A stretch of 64,000 bases of DNA, taken from positions 62,001-126,000 of the forward strand of contig JAHLWZ010000526.1 in the NCBI GenBank assembly GCA_020536535.1, written 5' to 3'. The notes under the pieces are model-generated. The model ran no database searches. It was not told the origin of the DNA and saw only the letters and a program-made list of their open reading frames with translations. Position 1 is the first letter of the stretch. Every line of letters begins with the position of its first letter. Made by a program: the position numbers and the translations under genes. Below are positions 57,308-64,000 of the stretch, piece after piece. The DNA is from Pelomyxa schiedti. Taxonomy: Eukaryota; Evosea; Pelobiontida; Pelomyxidae.

Positions 57308-58458
57308 CCACCAAATTCCAAAAAAAAAAAGTGGAAACAACAAAGAAAGAATAAGCCCTCAAGTGAATCAACTTGTTGGGTCATATTTGTACAAACAAGA
57401 GTACACAGACTCAGAGACTGGACCAGGCAAGCCACGCCTCACAAACGTCATCATCTTGCTCTCCACATTGAGGGGATCAGATATGAGCTAATAAGACATC
57501 ATAAGTACAATGCCTGTTAACAGGTGTTGATGTTTGGGTACCTGGATATGAACGTCCAATGGGTGTGAAGACTCCGTTATGTTAGAATGCCAGTCTCTGA
57601 ACAATGTGCCAATGGAAACACTTACAACAAGAGGGTGGTGAACAACAGCTCTGAGCCTGTTAATGAGAGCCTGCTCAATTTCTGTTTTGGTGAGATATAC
57701 CACAGGAAGGGAATACTGACCCTGTAACCTGGCTACGCCTGTGGGCCCAGCGTCCCTCACCGCGATTGCCAAGTCTGTTTAGTTGTGGGTTGCAAGTTAC
57801 TGACTGTTGTGTGCGTGTGTTTTTTGGGGTTTATCGTAATTGACTGGGGAGTACAAACTTCGGTGCATTCCGCACACTTTGTGGTCGAGACTCGCGTCCG
57901 ACATCAGAGTGGCGTAACGTGTACCATCACACAACATTCCTCAGAAGATGCACAAAATCTCAATCAGGAAAATACAGAACATTATGTCACCGGGCCACCC
58001 ACACTGAGAAGAAGCGTTTTGCACTTTGGGAAAGAGCTCACACCGTGGCGAACAGAGTGGCAATGCTATGGTATTCCTTTGGAGCCGCGATCCTGGAGAG
58101 GGGGAACTGGAGGAAATTCGACCGCGGAGTACGGGCTTTTTTGTCACTGATAGGATCATTGTGACTTGCCTGCACTCTCCCCAAAAATTGGGGGTCAAAT
58201 AACTCCAATTTCTTGGTTTTTGACACAACGATGCGACAATTTCGATTTTTTGACACAACGCTGTAGATTGTACCATTCTGCGAAATCTGTTACTACCATG
58301 TGGTCCGGAGCCAAGGTTTTAACGCTTTCGGGGTCGTTTTGGCTGAGGTGCTGTGGCAGTCTCCTTGGGAATGGGTGCCACTTGTGAAGCTGAAGGTCTG
58401 TGTTTGCTGTTGCTGAGGAACAGCTTGTGCTTGCTTTTCTTTGATAGAAGCCCCAGCT
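57308..58458. other. Region with unresolved small exons
   Basis: The minus strand has a frame at 57488-57772 with no ATG (VYLTKTEIEQALINRLRAVV, then after a possible intron RDWHSNITESSHPLDVHIQ), perhaps a short multi-exon gene; a BolA-like start is possible but the rest does not fit. The plus strand at 57785-58164 holds a hydrophobic stretch (LLTVVCVCFLGFIVIDWG, no ATG) and, in another frame, FALWERAHTVANRVAMLWYS followed by ERGNWRKFDRGVRAF, which looks coding but is unassigned. Confidence in any single gene is low. Confidence 0.35.
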
Positions 58459-59846
58459 GTTTTTGTTGTTTCCATGTTTCCAGTTTTTGCAGCCCAGTCA
58501 GAGATGGCTTTCCTTCATGCATTTGCAGATGACTTTCTGCAAGCTGTAGGTCTGTGTCAGTGAGATGCAGTGCAGCTTGTAATGTCACCAGCAATTCAGA
58601 AGAGAAATGAGAAATCCCCAGATATGCTATAAACAGTAAAAACAAAAAAAAAAACTGTGGTACCTACCCTTTTTTGGTGGTTTTCGCACTGAAGTTGTTG
58701 TGGTTGTCACAGAAGGTGGAGTTTGAGGTCCTTCTTGTTGGTAGGAATTGTAGGTCATCATCTCTTAGAGGTGGTGGAGCTATTGGTACCAACACAGCAA
58801 TAGGAACTGTATGTTTTGGTGGGGGAAATTGGAATTCCACAAGGGGTAATCTATTCTCTGGTGAAGCAAGACCATACATTTTATACAACAACTCAGAAAA
58901 TAAACTCTGCTCTTCAGTGACACAAGAATGAAACAACAGCTTTTTTTCAGCTGCTTTCACATGACCCCTGACACCTTCAGTCAATTTGTGCACAATCTTC
59001 AATCTTCTCTTTTTGAGTTGATGTATAAAATGTATGGTCTTGTTTCACCAGAGAAGAGATTACTGTGTACTTTAGCAAGTACACGAGCTTTAGCTCTATG
59101 GACACTCTGCGGACTCTGTACGAATCTCGACTCTCGAGATCCAATGCGGGCTTGATGGGAATAAGGCAGTGACGATCTGATGAGACACAGAACGCACTAA
59201 TGCGGACTGCAGTGGTGATTGATTCTAAGGTAATCTTGACTGAGAATTGGACAACAGCGTGGCTTCAAAGCTAACCGCACCTAACCGCACCAAATTAATT
59301 ATCCTTTGAACATGTGCAACCCAAGCACGAGAACAAGCAAGAGAACCTTTACACTCTCACTCTCTTTCGTTCTTTTCCCTCTGTGGGGCTTTATTCTCTT
59401 CCCACAGAAGCTAACATTACCCCTTGTGGAATTCCAATTTTCAGAAGAAAGCCTTGGTGGAGGAGGATTTGGGGTGTCAAAGGTGTTGAAATGTGAAGCC
59501 AATGTCATATTTTGGGACAATGGTGACTGTGGATGTGTGTTAGACCTCGAAACCATCATGCCACAACTTCTTATGCACTACCACATACACAACAGTTTGC
59601 CCACAATCAAACAGGTTTTTTGTAATCAATTTAGGAGAATGATACAATCTGGTCTGGGTGCCGGAAAATTGTACTTTTTTTTGGGTTTCCTCAGTCCCAG
59701 TGCCTCCTTTTTCACTGGGAACCAAGGGAAACACTGCTCACAGCTCTGTACTACCTTCTCCCCCTGGTTCGACACGATTTTGACACCATCCGGACCAGAT
59801 CCAGAATTTTCTTGTGTTTTTTGGGTAGAGTTGGTTTGACCCCCAA
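58459..59846. pseudogene. Decayed duplicated locus, copy B (inverted relative to copy A)
   Basis: Shares segments with the complement of 10586-11852. Minus strand: KIVHKLTEGVRGHVKAAEKK, LFSELLYKMYGLASPENRLP, then after an intron AYLGISHFSSELLVTLQAAL and ESHLQMHEGKPSLTGLQKLE with a basic tail KRPRKR at 58319. Plus strand: FELMYKMYGLVSPEKRL, interrupted by the LTR-like element, then PLVEFQFSEESLGGGGFGVS and FCNQFRRMIQSG to a stop near 59839. The KMYGL..SPE segment thus occurs twice in opposite directions (58850-58930 and 58990-59063), so this copy is an inverted, rearranged composite. The minus-strand exon with ESHLQMHEGKP is the best preserved part and may still be expressed. Confidence 0.6.
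59064..59416 (-). mobile_element. Solo-LTR-like insertion B (353 bp)
   Basis: Ends TGTGTAC...CTAACA (TG...CA), flanked by the 4-bp direct repeat TTAC (59060-59063 and 59417-59420). It is homologous to 11325-11667 in the opposite orientation, but lies at a different point of the duplicated locus. Copy A shows the empty version of this site (GAGATTACCTACC as its complement near 11030). No coding capacity. Two independent insertions of one short TG...CA element with different 4-bp target duplications support an LTR retrotransposon family. Confidence 0.72.
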
Positions 59847-60348
59847 AAATGGTGTTTACCACTGGACCCGACTGCAGAAACCCGTATCCCAACTTTTCAT
59901 GCAAGTGGCATATCTGGAGCCCAGGGGCGGTCATTTTACATAGAGGAAAAACCACATGATGTAATTTAGGGCGGTGACAAGTGACGACGAAGTGGTTTGC
60001 CGAACAATCAGTCTCCACATAGGTGGTTGTGGCCCTTCTGCTCCAGTGCGTTCTCTGGATGGTGCACTCTACACCCTCACAGAGAGTGAGGAAAGGCAGG
60101 CTTTTTCTGAGATGAATGCAAACATGTTTGTGCAGCTGACATGTGGCCCCAATTCCGTGCTGACCTAGAAAGGGCCATCAACCTGCAGAGTGCACCCGTA
60201 TCCTCAGACGGCTCTCGCCATTGATTATTTCCAAGTTTTTTATGTGAGGGCACTTTCGGTGCTTTGTTTTTTGCACGTTTCCGAAAAGGAACAGCACGGC
60301 AACCTTGAGGCGTCCACGATTTTGTAACAAATTTCGACACCGGGGGTA
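59847..60348. other. Spacer with a short possible exon
   Basis: A plus-strand frame at about 59970-60168 (LYTLTESEERQAFSEMNANM, ending LTCGPNSVLT) looks protein-like but has no ATG and no known domain. It may be a remnant of the adjoining decayed locus. The rest is AT-rich upstream sequence of the dikinase gene. Confidence 0.35.
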
Positions 60349-63300
60349 ATGCTCGTCAGCGAGTACGGGGAGGGAATAGAAGGCTCTGTTGGCAGCAAAG
60401 CCTCCCGGCTCTTGCGTCTTAGGACTGCACTGTCCCAAGTTGGTGCGACTGTGCCGCCGCTGGCGTGCGTGCCAGCGTCCGCGTACGACAGGCACGTAGC
60501 GTTCGTGGTGGCGCGCACGCGGCGGGACGGAGCGGGGGAGGGCGCCGTCTCACAGTCACGGTGCGAGGCCCGCTCCGGCGATGGGGCCGGTGCCGCCGAG
60601 GGCGACGAGGAGGCCACGTGCGAGCGCGTGCGTTGTGCCATGATGGGACCCGGATCCCTGGAATCCGAGACTACCGAGAGGCTGAGAGGCGAAGTGAAGG
60701 CGTTCCTGGAATCAGAACGGCTTATGGGAACCGACGGGGGCGTTGCACTTGCGGTGAGATCGTCTTGTTTAGTGGAAGACTCGGCCACTTGCTCTTGTGC
60801 TGGTACTTTTTTCCCCCATAATTTATTCCTTTTGCATAAAAATAAGTCGATTAATTACATTAAGACTTTCCTATTGTTTTACACCTGTGTATTCCCACTG
60901 GGGGATGAATAGGAATGTTTGAAACAATTTTGAATGTAAGAGGGACTGATCAAGTGATGGAGGCAATAAAAGCTGTGTGGGCTTCGGCGTGGTCTCCACA
61001 GGTACCCCTAAATTTAAGAGGAAAGCCTCACACAAGAATGGCTGTGATCCTTCAGGTAAATATACCGCATTCTACCAGTGTTTTTGACTGGTGAATCAGG
61101 CACATGTAACCAGTGAAATCAGTGGTGTTGCTTTTACTTGTGATCCTGTATATGGTGACACCAGCGTTGTGGTGGTCGATGCAGTTCCTGGTCATGGTCA
61201 TGGAATTGTGTCTGGTGAGGTCACACCAGATCATTTTGTAATTTCGAAGTCACAAAGACGTGTTGTGAGCTGGGCTATCGGTACACGAACTGGTGCATAC
61301 TTCCCTGACCAAGTTGGTCTTTTGTGGAAAACAATTCCTCCAACAACCCTGCCAGTTCTATCTGAAGAACAAGCTGTGATAGTGGCCAATGCGTCTCTCA
61401 GGGTGGAGGAACTTTTTGCAAGCATCCCGCAGGACATCGAATTCTCATTCAACGCGGATGGGAAATTATACCTTCTTCAAGCAAGACCCGTTACTTCGTG
61501 CCACAGACTCATGTCATGGGAACCTCCTTTGTCTGGCGTGAAGTACTTACTGGAGACAAATTTCTTCAATAAACCGCTGGCTGAGTTATTTGCAACTGTA
61601 ATGAGTGATGCTGTCACTCACGCCGCCACTGAGGCATATGATGTTTATGGTGCTTCTGAGCACTGGCAGATGCACTTATTCAATAACTTTTTCTATTTAT
61701 TCGTTGAGAAATCAAAATTTTCATGGGAAGAGCGTTTACCCCTGCAAGAAGCTGCCATTGCCTCCAAAAAGTGGCTGATCCAATTCCAAGAGTGGAACAA
61801 GATTTTGAAGCCCCAACTTATTGAGAGGCACATCAAACTCCAATCACAAAATGTTTCCAAACTCACAAATGCTGAGTTGGCCGAACATTTGCGGGAGTGT
61901 GCCTACCACTATTCCAATTCAAGCTCAACTCATAGTAAGAATGGACGTGCACCTGAAATACTCATGGGATTCATGTTCCTTCTACTGAAGGAAATATGCA
62001 GTGACTCAGATTCTCCTCAGTAACTTTTCTTTTTTTTTGTTTTCAACAAAAAATCATTTTTTGAAAGGAAAGTCGTGACAGTCATTGAAAACAGAATGCT
62101 TCGAGCTGGTCACAGTCCAAATATCAGATTCCCAGAACTTCAGTTATTATATGCTGCTTTCCAGGCCTCACCTGAAGCAACTTTTCGACTTAAGAGTTCA
62201 CAAGATCCTGTTGTTATTGATGAACTTGCAGGAGGGTCGTATCCTCACACACACATTCCGCAGGACTGCAGTTGTGTGCAGGTGCGTCATGCAATGCAGA
62301 GGTTCTTATCACATCACAGCTTCCTGTTGCTCGGCCCGTTGGGGCATGATGCTTGTTGCCTTGGAGATTTGAAGGAGAGTATGCTTGCCATTGTCAAAAG
62401 TTCTTTAGATAGGCCTGTGATGCTTGGGCAGGATATACATGATGTGAAGGTACCTCTTGTGCTCAATCGGCTTTCTTAGACCTATGACAACAGCTGTCGG
62501 ATTTTGAGGAAGACCCCATCTACATCTCACTTTTGGAGTCTATCCAACCCAAAGATAGGGAGCGATTCCAACAGATGTTGGTTGAAGCTGGGGCAGTTCA
62601 CACCATGCGAAATGAAAGAAACTTATATTGTGAAGCCTGGGCTGGTGGTATATTGAAAGCAGTAATTCTTGAAGCTGCAGGGAGACTTCACAAAACTGGT
62701 GGACTGGCATCAATTGAACATGCTTTTCATGCCAGAGTGGATGAACTGGCCTCTGCTTTGACAAATGGTGAGAGTGCCATGAGGCACCTTTTTGAGAGTT
62801 CTTCTCAAAGATATGCTCTTCATCACGAACTTACACTTGCGGATGCTCCCCCTTCCATTTTCTGGAAAGCTTCATCCTTCGAGGAAGAATCAAATGGCAA
62901 AAACAATCTGGGTCCAGTGGATAAAGCAATGCTTGCATATGTGGATGCAAGAGGCAGAGGGAAGTTCATCCCAAAGCAAATCCGTAAGGAAGAAGGGGAG
63001 GCGATCGTGTTACTTTCAGGCATTCCAGCCAGTCCCGGCTGTGCTATTGGTACTGCTTGCCACCTCCCAACACCATCAAGCATCCCGTGTCTTCTTCCTG
63101 GTGACATTGCCGTCATTGTAGACGCTTCCCCAGCATTCAGTGCCGCGTTGACTTTGTGTTCTGCAGCTCTTTCCGAGCAAGGTGGGCAGCTGTGCCATAT
63201 GGCGATCTCTGCAAGGGAGGTTGCTACTCCTTTCTTCGAGTTAGATTCCCGATCATTAACCTCTTTAAGTTAAGAATTCCTGCTGTTGTTGGACTTGGAA

Positions 63301-64000
63301 AAGGTTTATCATGGCTCCACGGACACCAAGTCAGCGTTGATGGGGCAGCTGGCACAGTAAGAGTGCTGACAAATGAATGGCATCCTCCCTCTACCTCCAG
63401 TGCTGTGTGGCATCGCCTTCCCGTGTGTCAGTTCCCCCTGTTTGACATATCTTGGCACATAATCAACGGCACTCTCGAGCATACAAATGACTTAAGTCAG
63501 ATCAAGAGAACTGGGATGTACTTAAAGGTGGCCAATGTCAACAGAGTGCCGTACATTACATTTGAGACAAGCCTAACAGACGAGATGGCCGTGATACCAG
63601 ATTTCGCTTCTATCAATCTCACGAACGTAGTGCTTCAACACCAATACCTTCTTCAGATGGAATCAACCATCACGATCTCGGATGGAGGTATAGGAACCCT
63701 TGCGGAACACATTCTTGCGTGCCATAAGAATGCCCTGTCTTGCTTCTCCCTTTTCTGGGAGTGTGGTGTGATTGCAGCTTCGCTTCTTGGGTCCTACCTT
63801 GAGAACGGCGGAGACCTTCTTGAAACAGTTAAGCAGCATACCTCCGCAATTTCCGCAGCAAAGTGCACAGAAATTCTTGCTCAATCGGATGATGTGGAGC
63901 GGTGCTGCTTGTCCCTGCAAGAAGCGTGCCGCCTCCCACCTGGAATCCTTCCAGAACCGCAAAATTCCACCCTTCAAAGGCTAATTTACTGCGGATTTAT
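60349..64000 (+). CDS. PEP synthase / pyruvate phosphate dikinase-like enzyme (3' partial)
   Basis: ATG at 60349; no stop before the window ends. The ATP-grasp (PPDK_N) domain shows GSVGSKASRLLRL, LAVRSSCLVEDSATCSCAG joined over an intron to MFETILNVRG, SEISGVAFTCDPVYGD, HGIVSGEVTPDHFVI and PQDIEFSFNADGKLYLLQAR PVT. A long middle domain follows (61500-62980). The swivelling His domain reads LLSGIPASPGCAIGTACHLP, SEQGGQLCHMAISAREVATP and, after an intron, IPAVVGLGKGLSWLHGHQV; the phosphorylated His is kept (CHMA rather than SHAA). The order ATP-grasp, middle, His matches PEP synthase-like and rifampin-phosphotransferase-like enzymes rather than PPDK with its C-terminal barrel. At least 200 further residues after the His domain match nothing I recognise. 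The 5' exon is very GC-rich. Confidence 0.8.

Noticed and set aside
57488-57772. BolA-like gene
   Set aside because: Only a weak similarity at the start; the conserved C-terminal BolA motif is missing and there is no ATG.
57785-58150. Small secreted protein
   Set aside because: The hydrophobic start has no ATG and a better coding-looking stretch lies in another frame.

Overview
This is a stretch of nuclear DNA from a free-living-type protist. Genes lie on both strands, carry many short GT-AG introns (about 35-100 nt, often with T-runs), use the standard code and are packed tightly (some head-to-head gaps are only 55-66 bp). Contents include actin, a class I PI3-kinase, a C2/gelsolin-repeat protein, CNOT2, a DP (E2F partner) factor and a Mei2-like RNA-binding protein; no plastid or bacterial operon genes are seen. 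An amoebozoan is the best guess, perhaps Archamoebae (Pelomyxa/Mastigamoeba type), because the three-copy RCG..SP family looks like proteins I associate with that group. That is a recollection, not a database result. A 100-N gap at 26426-26525 shows it is a draft scaffold.

Layout. 1-8 kb: a 5'-truncated PP2C phosphatase with a WW domain inside its catalytic domain, an RNase-inhibitor-type LRR protein on the minus strand, and a Mei2-like protein. 8-14 kb: two tandem minus-strand members of the RCG..SP family, a decayed duplicated locus holding a 343-bp LTR-like element, and an unrecognised 355-residue gene. 14-21 kb: a PH-domain pseudokinase, CNOT2, and a Pro/Gln-rich multi-pass membrane protein. 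21-26 kb: a large secreted barrel/FGE-like/jelly-roll protein, then the 3' end of an actin gene cut by the gap. 26-34 kb: a C2-gelsolin protein. 34-40 kb: DP factor, a divergent eEF1A-like protein with degenerate GTPase motifs, a third RCG..SP member and a MERIT40-like gene. 41-49 kb: a complete actin gene and a class I PI3K. 49-58 kb: an Mnn2-type mannosyltransferase, a LOTUS-like protein, a macrodomain protein and a pseudokinase-Sel1 fusion. 58-64 kb: a second, inverted and rearranged copy of the decayed locus with its own LTR-like insertion, then a PEP-synthase-like dikinase running off the window.

Functionally the genes cover cytoskeleton and signalling (actin, gelsolin, PI3K, PP2C, pseudokinases), RNA and transcription control (CNOT2, Mei2-like, DP, LOTUS-like) and secretory-pathway or surface biology (mannosyltransferase, secreted FGE-like protein). 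The strongest unusual themes are a WW domain on its own phase-0 exon inside a PP2C, an unusually dense set of proteins with degraded catalytic motifs (two kinases, an eEF1A-like protein, a macrodomain, an FGE-like domain), and two LTR-like insertions with 4-bp target duplications in rearranged duplicated loci. Exon boundaries were inferred by eye from reading frame and GT-AG signals; multi-exon spans are start-to-stop extents.
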